Shown here piece by piece: positions 53,861 to 63,054 of a stretch of DNA of 64,000 nt; the first letter of the stretch is position 1, and each line of letters opens with the position of its first letter. Source of the DNA: CAZAMB01 sp964486335 (GTDB taxonomy: Bacteria; Planctomycetota; Phycisphaerae; UBA1845); assembly GCA_964486335.1 (NCBI GenBank), contig CAZAMB010000019.1:1-64000 (forward strand). Direction: 5' to 3'. Made by a program: the position numbers and the translations under genes. The notes beneath the pieces were generated by a model, which made no database searches, had not been told where the DNA came from, and saw only the letters and a program-made list of their open reading frames with translations.

Positions 53861-54916
53861 ATGACAAGTAACACGATATTTGGTCGAGGTATAACGAGAA
53901 TCGACGTACTTCTCGCCGCGAAGATGCTGATCGCCGCGAGCATCGTAGGCACCCTCGCAATGGGACCATTGGCGCCGGCGCTGGGCAGTGAGCCGTCGGG
54001 CACCGTCAAAGTCGACGGGTCGAGCACCGTAGCGCCTATCACGATGGGCATGGCGGAGAAGTTCATGTCCAAGAATCGAGGTGTGCGCGTGACGGTCGGC
54101 GTTTCGGGAACGGGAGGCGGGTTCAAGAAGTTCCTAGACGATCGGGCGGATCTCCGGACGGACATCAATGATGCGTCGCGGCCGATCAAGGAAAGTGAGA
54201 TGTCGAGGGCCAAGGAGCTTGGCATCGGGTTCATCGAACTTCCCGTGGCCATCGACGGCTTGGTTGTGGTGGTGCATCCGAGCAATTCGTTTTGCGACCA
54301 CCTGACGCTGGACGAACTAAAGCGAATGTGGGAGCCAGGCAGCTCCATCAACAACTGGAAGGACGTGCGGGCGGGATTTCCTGATCTATCGTTGAAGCTA
54401 TACGGTCCCGGCACGGACAGCGGAACATTTGATTACTTCACGGAAGTCGTCGTCGGCAAGGAAAAGGCCTGTCGAAACGACTTCACAGGCAGCGAGAGCG
54501 ATAACGTGCTCGTGCAGGGCGTTAGCGGCGACAAGGGATCGCTCGGTTATTTTGGCCACGCCTATTACGAAGCCAACAAGAGCAAATTGAAGCTCCTGGC
54601 GATCGACAATGGAGACGGCAAGCCGATCGCTCCGAATTCGATTGATGTCATTCGCAGCGGCGAGTATCGGCCGCTTTCCCGCCCACTGTTTATTTATGTC
54701 AATGCCGATTCTGCAAAACGTCCGGAAGTTCGAGCATTCGTCGAGTTTTACCTTGATAATGGGCCGGCCGTCGTCGAGCATCCGCGGATCGGTTATGTCG
54801 CCCTTCCGCCCGAACTGTATTCCGTCTCCATGAATCGATTTCGCGACGGTACGGCGGGATCGCCGATGAGTACAGCGCCTGCCGGCACCGTCGATCTACT
54901 CAAGATTTTCAAGTAG
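53861..54916 (+). CDS. pstS: phosphate ABC transporter substrate-binding protein
   Basis: 351 residues. It captures inorganic phosphate in the periplasm and delivers it to PstCA. The signal peptide is at about 20-45 (MLIAASIVGTLAMGPLAPALG). The phosphate-binding loops are VDGSSTVAPITM (about 51-62), SGTGGGFKKF (about 86-95) and GPGTDSGTFDYF (about 184-195). GAGAGG lies a little far (about 11-12 bases) from the ATG. The ATG overlaps the stop of a 71-codon open frame of doubtful reality. It leads pstS-pstC-pstA-pstB-phoU. Confidence 0.94.
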   Translation: MTSNTIFGRGITRIDVLLAAKMLIAASIVGTLAMGPLAPALGSEPSGTVKVDGSSTVAPITMGMAEKFMSKNRGVRVTVGVSGTGGGFKKFLDDRADLRTDINDASRPIKESEMSRAKELGIGFIELPVAIDGLVVVVHPSNSFCDHLTLDELKRMWEPGSSINNWKDVRAGFPDLSLKLYGPGTDSGTFDYFTEVVVGKEKACRNDFTGSESDNVLVQGVSGDKGSLGYFGHAYYEANKSKLKLLAIDNGDGKPIAPNSIDVIRSGEYRPLSRPLFIYVNADSAKRPEVRAFVEFYLDNGPAVVEHPRIGYVALPPELYSVSMNRFRDGTAGSPMSTAPAGTVDLLKIFK

Positions 54917-55061
54917 ATGAGAGGGAAATCCAATGGAGTAGCCCATCGAGTTGTCGGGTACGCGCAAAACGCCGAAACCGGCGCAGAAGCATCAAGGCGT
55001 CGAAGTGACGATCGGTTGCGTGCTGCTCTGTGAGCGATAAGCTAGCTCCCAGTAGGCAACC

Positions 55062-56039
55062 ATGCACGTTCGGGCCATTGTGCCTAGAACGAGTTGGGGG
55101 CCATCGACTAGATCCGTTCGCCAAGAGGGCCCTGGAGCCGGAATGGTGTTGACTGCGGTCGGACGAGTTCGCGAACGGGTCATCCACATCCTCCTGTTTT
55201 CATGCGCGTTTGTTTCCGTGGCGACAACGGCGGGGATTATTCTCGTCTTGCTGACGGAATCCTGGTCGTTCTTCAGCAACGTTTCTCCGTTGGATTTTTT
55301 CCTGGGCACGGAATGGGCGCCCAATTTTCGACCACAAAAGTTCGGCGTCTTGCCCTTGATTTGCGGAACGTTCCTGATTGCGGGCGGAGCGTTGGTTGTC
55401 GCGCTGCCGATCGGCTTGGCCTCAGCGATTTTCCTAAGCGAATACGCTCCGGCAGGGCTTCGCGGCGTTCTCAAGCCGACGCTCGAGATTCTCGCCGGGA
55501 TTCCGTCGGTGGTGTACGGTTTCTTCGCATTGACGTTTGTGACGCCCTACATTCTCAGGCCTGTGTTTCCGCGAACGGACGTGTTTAACGCTGCCGCGGC
55601 GGCCATTGTAGTGGGCGTCATGGTGATTCCGACGATATCGTCCCTCTGTGACGATGCGCTTCGGGCGGTTCCCAAGAGCCTTCGCGAGGCGGCCTACGCC
55701 GTTTCAGCGACCAAACTGGAGGTTTCGACCCGAATCGTCGTGCCGGCAGCTTTTTCCGGCGTCATGGCGGCGGTGCTGCTCGCGTTTGCTCGAGCCATTG
55801 GCGAGACCATGGCGGTCGCCATCGCCGCGGGCATGACCGCCAATCTTACGTTGGATCCATTACAAAAAACGCAGACTTTGACTGGTTTTATCGTCCAAAT
55901 GAGTCTTGGGGACACACCGGCGGGGACCATAGAATACCAAACGATTTTTGCCGTCGGGCTCACTCTTTTTGCAATCACGCTGTCGATCAACCTCATTGCC
56001 CACGTCGTGTTGCGAAAGTTTCGAGAGGTGTACGAATGA
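55062..56039 (+). CDS. pstC: phosphate ABC transporter permease PstC
   Basis: 325 residues with six membrane helices. It begins with about 35 polar residues, so the ATG at 55143 (MVLTAVGRV) is a possible later start. The permease EAA-type motif is EAAYAVSATKLEVSTRIVVP (about 207-226), followed by ARAIGETMAVAIAAG, the PstC signature. FGVLPLICGTFLIAGGALVV marks the start of the transporter fold. Its stop overlaps pstA by four bases (ATGA). It forms the membrane channel with PstA. Confidence 0.93.
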   Translation: MHVRAIVPRTSWGPSTRSVRQEGPGAGMVLTAVGRVRERVIHILLFSCAFVSVATTAGIILVLLTESWSFFSNVSPLDFFLGTEWAPNFRPQKFGVLPLICGTFLIAGGALVVALPIGLASAIFLSEYAPAGLRGVLKPTLEILAGIPSVVYGFFALTFVTPYILRPVFPRTDVFNAAAAAIVVGVMVIPTISSLCDDALRAVPKSLREAAYAVSATKLEVSTRIVVPAAFSGVMAAVLLAFARAIGETMAVAIAAGMTANLTLDPLQKTQTLTGFIVQMSLGDTPAGTIEYQTIFAVGLTLFAITLSINLIAHVVLRKFREVYE

Positions 56040-56920
56040 ACCGGACGGCGGACAAGTTCATGCCACGGCTGCGCCGTCGGCGGCGAATCGGAGCGGTTTA
56101 TGCGGGCGTCTGCGCGTTCTTGAGCCTGGCGGGCCTCGCCTTCCTGGGCGCGCTTTTGACACGTGTCTTCAAAGAGGGATGGTCATGGCTGACCCCGCAG
56201 TTTCTGACCAATCTTCCCTCTGTATTTGAACCGGAAACGTCAGGAATCTACGGAGCGATTTGCGGCACGCTGTGGGTGCTGGCGATCACGGCGGCGGTCG
56301 CGGTTCCCGTCGGGATCGGCGCGGCCATTTATCTTGAAGAGTTCGCGCCCCCGGGGCGCGTTCGGAACTTCATTCAGATCAACATCAGCAATCTCGCGGG
56401 GGTACCGGCCATCGTATACGGCATCCTCGGATTGGCCTTGTTCGTCCGATGGCTTTACTGCAACCGAAGTGTTCTGGCGGGCGGCTTGACGATGAGCCTT
56501 CTGATCCTGCCGGTCATTATCATCGCCAGCCGCGAAGCCCTCTGCGCCGTGCCAAAGTCGATCCGATTGGCGGCGTTTGCCCTCGGCGCGACGCGGTGGC
56601 AGACGGTACGAGCGCACGTATTGCCGGCCGCCATTCCCGGAATCATGACCGGGGTAATCCTTGCGATGTCGCGCGCGATCGGCGAAGCAGCACCGCTGAT
56701 CGTCCTGGGCGCATTGACCTATGTTCCGTTCGCTCCTCGAAACCTGTTTGATCAATTCACGGCCGTTCCGATCCAGATTTACGCATGGAGCGATCAGGCC
56801 CAGCCGGAGTATCAGAATCTGGCCGCGGCGGGTATCCTTGTCCTTTTGGGAATCCTGTTGCCCATGAATGCTTTGGCTATCGCGGTCCGAGCATGGCGTC
56901 AGAGAAGCAAAGCATGGTGA
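56036..56920 (+). CDS. pstA: phosphate ABC transporter permease PstA
   Basis: 294 residues, six membrane helices after a basic start (MPRLRRRRRIGAVYAG). GIYGAICGTLWVLAITAAVA opens the transporter domain at about 66; the EAA-type loop is RLAAFALGATRWQTVRAHVLP (seen from about 181), then SRAIGEAAPLIVLGAL. It pairs with PstC. Its 5' end overlaps pstC and its 3' end overlaps pstB, so the three genes are coupled. Confidence 0.93.
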   Translation: MNRTADKFMPRLRRRRRIGAVYAGVCAFLSLAGLAFLGALLTRVFKEGWSWLTPQFLTNLPSVFEPETSGIYGAICGTLWVLAITAAVAVPVGIGAAIYLEEFAPPGRVRNFIQINISNLAGVPAIVYGILGLALFVRWLYCNRSVLAGGLTMSLLILPVIIIASREALCAVPKSIRLAAFALGATRWQTVRAHVLPAAIPGIMTGVILAMSRAIGEAAPLIVLGALTYVPFAPRNLFDQFTAVPIQIYAWSDQAQPEYQNLAAAGILVLLGILLPMNALAIAVRAWRQRSKAW

Positions 56921-57771
56921 GCGGCGTGAGCGAACAACCATCGCTGGACAAATCCAAGGCACGGGCGCCCGGCATCAACCTTTCCGGCCTGCGGTCGACG
57001 GCATCGCCGAAGCGAGAAGCTTCGGAGGCCATCTTGAAAGCCGAAGGTCTTTCCATTCGATACGGCTCATTTACCGCGGTGCGCAGCGCCACGTTGGACA
57101 TTGAAGCGAAAAACGTCACGGCCATCATCGGCCCGTCCGGATGCGGCAAGAGCACGCTGCTGCGATCGATGAACCGCATGAACGACTTTGTCGTCGGGGC
57201 GTCGGTCGAGGGTTGTCTGTACTTTGGCCGTGAGAACATTTACGGTCCGAGTATGGATCCGGTCGAACTTCGGCGGCGCATCGGCATGGTATTTCAAAAG
57301 CCGAACCCATTTCCGAAATCGATTTACAAGAACGTCGCATGGGGACCGGCGATCAACGGATACCGCGGCGACCTGGGCGACCTCGTAGAGCAAACGCTTC
57401 GGCGGGCGGCACTTTGGGATGAAGTCAAAGACAAGCTGCATCAAAGCGCCTACGCACTATCTGGAGGACAGCAGCAGCGGTTGTGCATCGCGCGAGCGAT
57501 CGCGATGCAGCCGGAAGTCCTCCTGATGGATGAACCGTGCTCGGCACTCGATCCAATCGCCACGGCACGCATCGAGGACCTGATCGACCAGCTCAAGACC
57601 GATTACACCGTGGTGCTGGTGACACACAATATGCAGCAGGCTGCCAGGGTCTCGGATCGTACGGCCTTCATGTACATGGGGGAACTTATCGAGGTTACGG
57701 ACACAACGACGATGTTCACGATGCCGAGCGACAAGCGCACGCAAGACTATCTTTCGGGTCGGTTCGGATAG
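56893..57771 (+). CDS. pstB: phosphate ABC transporter ATP-binding protein
   Basis: 292 residues from the ATG at 56893 (MASEKQSMVSG); the ATG at 56914 is an equal alternative, and both overlap pstA. An N-terminal extension of about 45 residues is longer than in E. coli PstB. Walker A GPSGCGKSTLLRSMNRMND is at about 78-96 (the MNRMND run is typical of PstB), GMVFQKPNPFPKSIYKNV is the Q-loop, ALSGGQQQRLCIARA the signature, and VLLMDEPCSALDP the Walker B. It powers phosphate import. Confidence 0.95.
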   Translation: MASEKQSMVSGVSEQPSLDKSKARAPGINLSGLRSTASPKREASEAILKAEGLSIRYGSFTAVRSATLDIEAKNVTAIIGPSGCGKSTLLRSMNRMNDFVVGASVEGCLYFGRENIYGPSMDPVELRRRIGMVFQKPNPFPKSIYKNVAWGPAINGYRGDLGDLVEQTLRRAALWDEVKDKLHQSAYALSGGQQQRLCIARAIAMQPEVLLMDEPCSALDPIATARIEDLIDQLKTDYTVVLVTHNMQQAARVSDRTAFMYMGELIEVTDTTTMFTMPSDKRTQDYLSGRFG

Positions 57772-57775
57772 ACCT

Positions 57776-58438
57776 ATGACCGCACATTTTGTTGATTTGC
57801 TGGATGATCTTCGACGGCGGTCGCTGCGAATGGCGAGCCTGGTGGAGGATATGCTTGAAGAATCCTGCGAGGCGATGCTGGCCGCCGACCGAATGCTCGC
57901 CCAGCGCGTCGTGGAGCGCGACAATGACGTGGATATTGAGGAAGTCGCCGTTGAAGCCGAAGTGATTCGGCTGCTGGCCCTGTATCAGCCGGTGGGTTTT
58001 GATTTGCGCCTGCTTTGCACGGTGCTCAAAGTGAACAACGACCTGGAGCGCATCGCGGATTGCACGGTCAACGTGGCCGAACGCACGCGTCATCTCGACG
58101 CGCGAATGCTGACCGGCGAATACAAAGATCTGGAGCAAATGGGTCCGATCGTTCGCAACATGCTTCGCAATGCCGTCAAGGCCTTTTCCTCGGCGTCGGT
58201 CGACGACGCGCAGAAAGTGTTTTTGGAAGAGGACGCGGTGGACGCGTTGTACGGGCAGATCATCCGTCGGGTGGTGGCTGACGCTTCGGGGTCGCCCGGG
58301 CTGGTCGCGGCCCTTCTGGACGCGCTTTCGGTGGCGAAGAACCTTGAGCGAATCGCGGATCACGCGACGAACATTGCGGAAGACGTCGTTTATCTCTGCA
58401 CAGGGACCATTGTTCGTCATCGAAAATCCGATCGTTAG
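57776..58438 (+). CDS. phoU: phosphate-uptake regulator PhoU
   Basis: 220 residues, all helical. PhoU links the Pst transporter to the PhoR kinase and represses the Pho regulon when phosphate is plentiful. The two metal-binding E/DxxxD-type repeats of the PhoU fold are present: LKVNNDLERIADCTVNVAE (about 82-100) and LSVAKNLERIADHATNIAED (about 183-202). It lies four bases after pstB and ends the block. No phoR or phoB gene is in the window. Confidence 0.94.
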   Translation: MTAHFVDLLDDLRRRSLRMASLVEDMLEESCEAMLAADRMLAQRVVERDNDVDIEEVAVEAEVIRLLALYQPVGFDLRLLCTVLKVNNDLERIADCTVNVAERTRHLDARMLTGEYKDLEQMGPIVRNMLRNAVKAFSSASVDDAQKVFLEEDAVDALYGQIIRRVVADASGSPGLVAALLDALSVAKNLERIADHATNIAEDVVYLCTGTIVRHRKSDR

Positions 58439-58459
58439 TCGAATGACGCTCGGCAGTCC

Positions 58460-59458
58460 TTAAAGCCACCGGCGAAAACGAAAGAGGATCGTCGAGGCAA
58501 GTCCGGCGATGAGCAAAACTCCGCAAAACACCCAGAATCCATAGGGGCTTTCCGCACCGGGAAGCGTGTTGAAGTTGGTACCGAATAGTCCCGTCAGCAC
58601 ATTCAGCGGAAGGACGATCGTCGCCACCACGGTAAGCACTTTCATCACTTCATTGCTCCGGTTGGCCACGGTCGAGAGATAGGCATCCAGCGCCCCCTGG
58701 AGCAAATCGCGCAACGAATCCACGCCTTCTGAAATGCGATACACGTGATCGTAAACGTCGCGAAGATAGAGCTGCGTGTCCCTCTTGACGAGGTCGTGCG
58801 GACGATTGGTCAGGAAGTTGAGGATTTCGCGCAACGGGCCGACGCGGCGGCGCAGCAGCGCTGCCTGATGTTTGAACTGAAAAATGGACTGTGGAATGGC
58901 GGCATCGAGCGGTCCGAAAATACGCTTTTCCAGCACCTCCACGGAATCGTTCAGCTCATTCGACAGATCAAGGTATTCATCCACGAGCCGGTCGAGCTGT
59001 TGATACAGCACGAAATCCGGACCGCGCAGGAGCGGCGGATCGCCCTTGTCCATGCACTCGGCGACGAAGCTCGTTGCGGTAATCTCTTCTCGATGCGTCG
59101 TGATCAAATAATTGGGGCCGAGGAACCCATTGAGATTGACGATGTCAAACAAGTCGTCCGGCGTGCTTTTGTTGAGCGCGGGGGCGACGCAGAACAGATG
59201 ACCTTCGTATTCCTCGACTTTGGCGCGGCTTTGCGGGCTGGAGACATCCTCCACGGCCAGCTCATGGAATCCAAGGCGGCTCACGAGGCGTTCGAGCACA
59301 TCCCGCCGCGGGGCCAGAAGGTCAATCCAGACGAAGCAATTCGGATCGTCGAGCGCCGTCATGGCCTCCGGCAGACCGACGCGGCGGACCGCGGTCTTGT
59401 CCTCTGAGGTAACATAACAGAGCAGTTCATCTGCCGCCTTTTTCGATCCGCGTCCCAT
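58460..59458 (-). CDS. CorA-family divalent cation transporter with GTN in place of GMN
   Basis: 332 residues from the ATG at 59458; upstream frame to 59653 is atypical. A cytoplasmic funnel (about 1-265) with the long helix around RRRVGPLREILNFLTNRP is followed by two C-terminal membrane helices (about 273-293 and 306-327). The loop between them reads LTGLFGTNFNTLPG, so the signature Gly-Met-Asn of CorA (YGMNF) is Gly-Thr-Asn at 293-295. ZntB-type relatives have GIN or GVN. It therefore may move another cation (Zn or Co) or transport poorly. It converges with phoU, with 21 bases between the stops. Confidence 0.86.
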   Translation of the reverse strand: MGRGSKKAADELLCYVTSEDKTAVRRVGLPEAMTALDDPNCFVWIDLLAPRRDVLERLVSRLGFHELAVEDVSSPQSRAKVEEYEGHLFCVAPALNKSTPDDLFDIVNLNGFLGPNYLITTHREEITATSFVAECMDKGDPPLLRGPDFVLYQQLDRLVDEYLDLSNELNDSVEVLEKRIFGPLDAAIPQSIFQFKHQAALLRRRVGPLREILNFLTNRPHDLVKRDTQLYLRDVYDHVYRISEGVDSLRDLLQGALDAYLSTVANRSNEVMKVLTVVATIVLPLNVLTGLFGTNFNTLPGAESPYGFWVFCGVLLIAGLASTILFRFRRWL

Positions 59459-59620
59459 GCAGAATGATCCCGGCCAAGCTCCGCGCCGCCTTCCATCATA
59501 AGTCAGGCAGCGCCGGCTGCAATTCAAAGCAACGGATCGCTCAACCGAAGCGTGACGCGCAAGCGACCGATAAGAAGCCAAGTGGATCATACGGTTCAAT
59601 ACGAGGAGGCAGTGCGCGCC

Positions 59621-60436
59621 ATGACAACCGTTGCCGAGCCGACTGAAGCGCAACGAATTGGGCGACTGCTGGTCAGCCTGACATGGCGCGACCTGCGCGT
59701 GCGTTATAAGCAGTCAGCGCTCGGAGCGGCCTGGGCGGTGGTCTTGCCACTTTCCATGATGCTGATCTTCACGTTCATTTTCACGCAGGCGGTTGACTTG
59801 CCGGCCGCATCGGGAATCACCGTACCCTACGCGCTGTTCGCCTATACGGGACTGGTTCCGTGGGCGTTTTTCAGCGCGAGCCTGAACGGATGCGTCAACT
59901 CGCTGGTCGCCAATCGGAATCTCGTAACCAAGGTCTATTTTCCACGCGAGGTGTTTCCGCTTTCGTGCGTCGGCACGGCTTTCGTGGATTTTCTTGTTGC
60001 GATGGCGGTGCTTGGCGGATTGATGGGTTATTTTCACGCAAGGGGTACATGGAGTTTTTCAGTTCACATCCAGTGGATCTTCGTTCCGATCATTGTCCTC
60101 GCGCAAGCATCTTTGACGATCGGCCTGGGCATGATGCTCGCCATGGCCAACCTCTTTTACCGCGACGTCCGCCAGATCGTCGGCGTGCTGCTGCAACTCG
60201 GATTATTCGTTTCGGCAGTGGTCGTTCCGGTGCCGAACGGTACTGGACTTCTCGCGCAACTGGTGCGACTGAATCCCCTGGTTCCGATCATGCAAGCGTA
60301 CCGTGATTGCCTTCTGGACGGTCGGTGGCCGGCCGCCGCGCCGTTCTCCTACGCGACGGCGGTGTCACTCATCGTGCTTCTCGGCGGATGGATCGGCTTT
60401 CGGCGGGCGTCTTATCGCTTCGCGGAGTGCATCTGA
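59621..60436 (+). CDS. ABC-2 polysaccharide export permease (Wzm/TagG type)
   Basis: 271 residues from the ATG at 59621, with GAGGAGG about 11 bases upstream; the open frame begins earlier but would overlap the divergent corA-like gene. Six membrane helices; the ABC-2 family features are LLVSLTWRDLRVRYKQSALG at the N-terminus, LVPWAFFSASLNGCVNSLVANRNLVTKVYFPREVFP (shown from about 80 to 115) and RLNPLVPIMQAYRDCLL near the end. It exports a lipid-linked glycan. The stop overlaps the ATPase start (TGATG). Confidence 0.92.
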   Translation: MTTVAEPTEAQRIGRLLVSLTWRDLRVRYKQSALGAAWAVVLPLSMMLIFTFIFTQAVDLPAASGITVPYALFAYTGLVPWAFFSASLNGCVNSLVANRNLVTKVYFPREVFPLSCVGTAFVDFLVAMAVLGGLMGYFHARGTWSFSVHIQWIFVPIIVLAQASLTIGLGMMLAMANLFYRDVRQIVGVLLQLGLFVSAVVVPVPNGTGLLAQLVRLNPLVPIMQAYRDCLLDGRWPAAAPFSYATAVSLIVLLGGWIGFRRASYRFAECI

Positions 60437-61746
60437 TGACTTCTGGAGTGCGATTGTTCAACGTTACCAAGCGATTCCGCGTCGGCGAGAATCATGACTC
60501 GCTACGCGACCTGCTGGTTAATTCCGCAAAACGGATTTTTGGCGGCGGGCGTTGCGCTTCGGAACAGACGTATACCGCAGTCGAAAATGTTTCGTTTGAG
60601 GCGCGACCGGGAGAGGCTGTTGGAATCATTGGACCCAACGGCGCGGGCAAGAGCACCGTGCTCAAATTGCTTGCCGGGATTCTGCGACCTGACGACGGAC
60701 ACATCGAAGTGCGTGGTCGCCGGGCCGCATTGATCGAAGTCGGCGCGGGCTTTCACGGCGACCTGACAGGACGCGAAAACATCCACCTCAACGGAACGAT
60801 ACTGGGCATGACCCGCGACGAGATTCGGCGCAAAATGGGCGACATCGTCGCGTTCGCCGGTGTCGATCGATTCCTGGATACGCCCGTGAAGCGATACAGC
60901 TCTGGCATGTACGCAAGGCTTGGGTTCAGCATCGCGGCGCATGTCGATCCCGAAGTGCTGCTCGTGGACGAAGTGCTCTCCGTCGGCGACGCGGCGTTTC
61001 GATTGCGATGCCTCGAGCGCATGCAGTCCCTGGTTCGCGGCGGCACGTCGCTGGTGTTCGTCACGCATGATCTGGAACAAATGCGCGCGATTTGCAACAG
61101 GACCATTGTACTGGAACACGGTCGAGTCGCCTTTGAGGGCAAACCGGCTGCGGCCATCGCCCATTATTTGACGGCGCTGGCTCGCTGCGGCGCGGATCGG
61201 CCGACGGACGTGGGCGGCCACGAAGTGTACGGTCACAACCGTATGGAACTCAAGCAACTTCGCATTCTGAACGAGGCGGGTCGCGAAACAAATACCGTCA
61301 ATCCTCGCGAGAGATTAACGGTGGAAGCTGTCGTCCGTTCCTCTCGAATCATCCGGCGGGCCGTCGTGGAGTTGAACTTGCGACGAGCTGAAGGCGGCGA
61401 AATCATTGCGACGTTCAATTCAGGCCGCTCACGACGGTACTTCCGGTTGGTGATCGATCAGAACATCGTTCGGCTACGGCTTGGGTCGCTGCCGATCAGC
61501 AGCGGCCAGTATTTCTGGAATCTGCGCGTCTGGGATACCGAGGCAGCGAAGACGGAACTGGACAGTCCTTTTCAATGTCCTTTGATCGTCGACGACGGCG
61601 GATGCACGACCGGAATGCTGTCCGTTGAACACGACTGGGTGGGCGATGCGAGCTTGAACGACGGTTTCGCCGTCACGGCTTGCACCACCGACGTATCATT
61701 GGCCCGTCGCAAGGAAGAAACCGTTGAGAGTCTGCCTGTTCGCTGA
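60436..61746 (+). CDS. ABC polysaccharide export ATPase with C-terminal carbohydrate-binding domain (Wzt type)
   Basis: 436 residues. The N-terminal ABC domain has Walker A GPNGAGKSTVLKLLAG (about 72-87), the signature YSSGMYARLGFSIAAHVDPE (about 154-173) and Walker B VLLVDEVLSVGD, all of the TagH/Wzt type. After about residue 265 there is an extra C-terminal domain of beta type (MELKQLRILNEAGRETNTV, PISSGQYFWNLRVWD), the Wzt domain that recognises the terminal sugar of the chain. Such a domain implies chain-end-dependent export of an O-antigen-like polymer. It overlaps the permease by one base and the next glycosyltransferase by 23. Confidence 0.93.
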   Translation: MTSGVRLFNVTKRFRVGENHDSLRDLLVNSAKRIFGGGRCASEQTYTAVENVSFEARPGEAVGIIGPNGAGKSTVLKLLAGILRPDDGHIEVRGRRAALIEVGAGFHGDLTGRENIHLNGTILGMTRDEIRRKMGDIVAFAGVDRFLDTPVKRYSSGMYARLGFSIAAHVDPEVLLVDEVLSVGDAAFRLRCLERMQSLVRGGTSLVFVTHDLEQMRAICNRTIVLEHGRVAFEGKPAAAIAHYLTALARCGADRPTDVGGHEVYGHNRMELKQLRILNEAGRETNTVNPRERLTVEAVVRSSRIIRRAVVELNLRRAEGGEIIATFNSGRSRRYFRLVIDQNIVRLRLGSLPISSGQYFWNLRVWDTEAAKTELDSPFQCPLIVDDGGCTTGMLSVEHDWVGDASLNDGFAVTACTTDVSLARRKEETVESLPVR

Positions 61747-62833
61747 CGCGAAGTCGGTGCATGTCCATCAGCTCGCCCGATCGCTGGCTTCCCACGGCGC
61801 GACCGTTCATGTCGTCACGCATAAACCGTTCGAAGTTCCCGGGGCGACCGTAGAGCGGTTTCGCGTTCCGCCCGCCGGATGGACGAACCTTCGCCGCTGG
61901 GAGAGTCGCCGCCGCAGGTACATCGCCGACTTCTTTCAAAACTTCGACGTGGTCAACATGCACTTTCTCGCGGATTGGAAACTGGACGAGGAACTCCTGC
62001 GAAGTTCCGATCGAGATGCCGCGCTGATTGTTACCGCCTGGGGTTCGGACATCGTTGACCCACCAGGCGAAACTCCGGCCTCCCATGCCCTGAGCGCCGA
62101 TCGGAAACAACTGCTACAACGAGCCGATATGGTCACGGTCTGCGGTCCGTCGTTTGCGAGCGTCGTCGCCGAATACGGAAAGCTTCGGACCGACGATGTC
62201 GCAGTCGTTCCATTCGGCGTGGACCTTTCGCGCTTCGACCCATCTGTGACTGCGCCGCGACCGCCCGACGAGCCGCTGACAATCGGATTCTTCAAGGGGT
62301 TTCGTCCGGTTTACGGACCCACCATCCTCATCCAGGCGATTCCGCTCATCATTCGTGAGAGCCGTCATTGTCGCATTCAGCTCGTTGGCGACGGTGCCGA
62401 GCTTTCGCAGTGCCAGGCGATGGCCCGTCAACTCGGCGTTGAATCGTATGTTGAGTGGATCCCGCGCCAGGACCATTCACGACTCCCGCCGCTGATGGCG
62501 CATTGGTCCATAAGCGTGATCCCCTCGATCCACGAGGCCTTCGGAGTGGCGGCGCTTGAATCTTCAGCCATGCAACTGCCGGTCGTGGCCAGCGACGTGT
62601 GCGGTCTTCGAGACACCGTCATCGACAACCATACGGGATTGCTGTGCCCACCGGGCGACCCGAACGCGCTGGCGAAAGCCGTCCTGCTACTGCGAGCCGA
62701 CGTTCAACTTCGAACGCGGATGGGCCTGGCGGGCCGCCAGATGGTCGAGCAGCATTACAACTGGAACCGTCTCGCACCGGCTTGGCTCCAAGCCTACGAG
62801 CGCGCCCGCGAGGAGCGCTGCGTCATGACATAA
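61724..62833 (+). CDS. glycosyltransferase family 4
   Basis: 369 residues from a TTG start at 61724 (AAGGA eight bases upstream), overlapping the ATPase by 23 bases. GT-B fold: N-terminal MRVCLFADAKSVHVHQLARS, TAWGSDIVDP near residue 104, VVPFGVDLSRFDP (about 164), then FFKGFRPVYGPTILIQAI and the retaining-GT4 donor loop SIHEAFGVAALESSAMQLPVV (seen from about 267), where both conserved Glu are present. It adds a sugar to the glycan exported by the neighbouring ABC pair; donor unknown. Confidence 0.9.
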   Translation: MRVCLFADAKSVHVHQLARSLASHGATVHVVTHKPFEVPGATVERFRVPPAGWTNLRRWESRRRRYIADFFQNFDVVNMHFLADWKLDEELLRSSDRDAALIVTAWGSDIVDPPGETPASHALSADRKQLLQRADMVTVCGPSFASVVAEYGKLRTDDVAVVPFGVDLSRFDPSVTAPRPPDEPLTIGFFKGFRPVYGPTILIQAIPLIIRESRHCRIQLVGDGAELSQCQAMARQLGVESYVEWIPRQDHSRLPPLMAHWSISVIPSIHEAFGVAALESSAMQLPVVASDVCGLRDTVIDNHTGLLCPPGDPNALAKAVLLLRADVQLRTRMGLAGRQMVEQHYNWNRLAPAWLQAYERAREERCVMT

Positions 62834-63054
62834 AGGCCGATCGCAGGCCGGCCCGTTTTCCGCGTGCCAAACGTGTCCAATCCCTGCACGATGTTCTTCA
62901 ATCGTTCGCCCGTCGCAGACTCCCCGGAAAAATAGCAAACGCCCTGTGAGAACCTGATTTCAACCAGGCGATATAAAGCTCCGATGAAATCATGGTCCGA
63001 ATCTTCTCTTTGCCGGATCCGGACAATCGTAGGCTGAATCGAACGGAGTAACGA

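Noticed and set aside
53649..53864. 71-codon frame whose stop overlaps the pstS ATG (ATGA)
   Set aside because: The overlap looks like coupling, but there is no ribosome site, the protein is a basic low-complexity sequence, and I know no relative.
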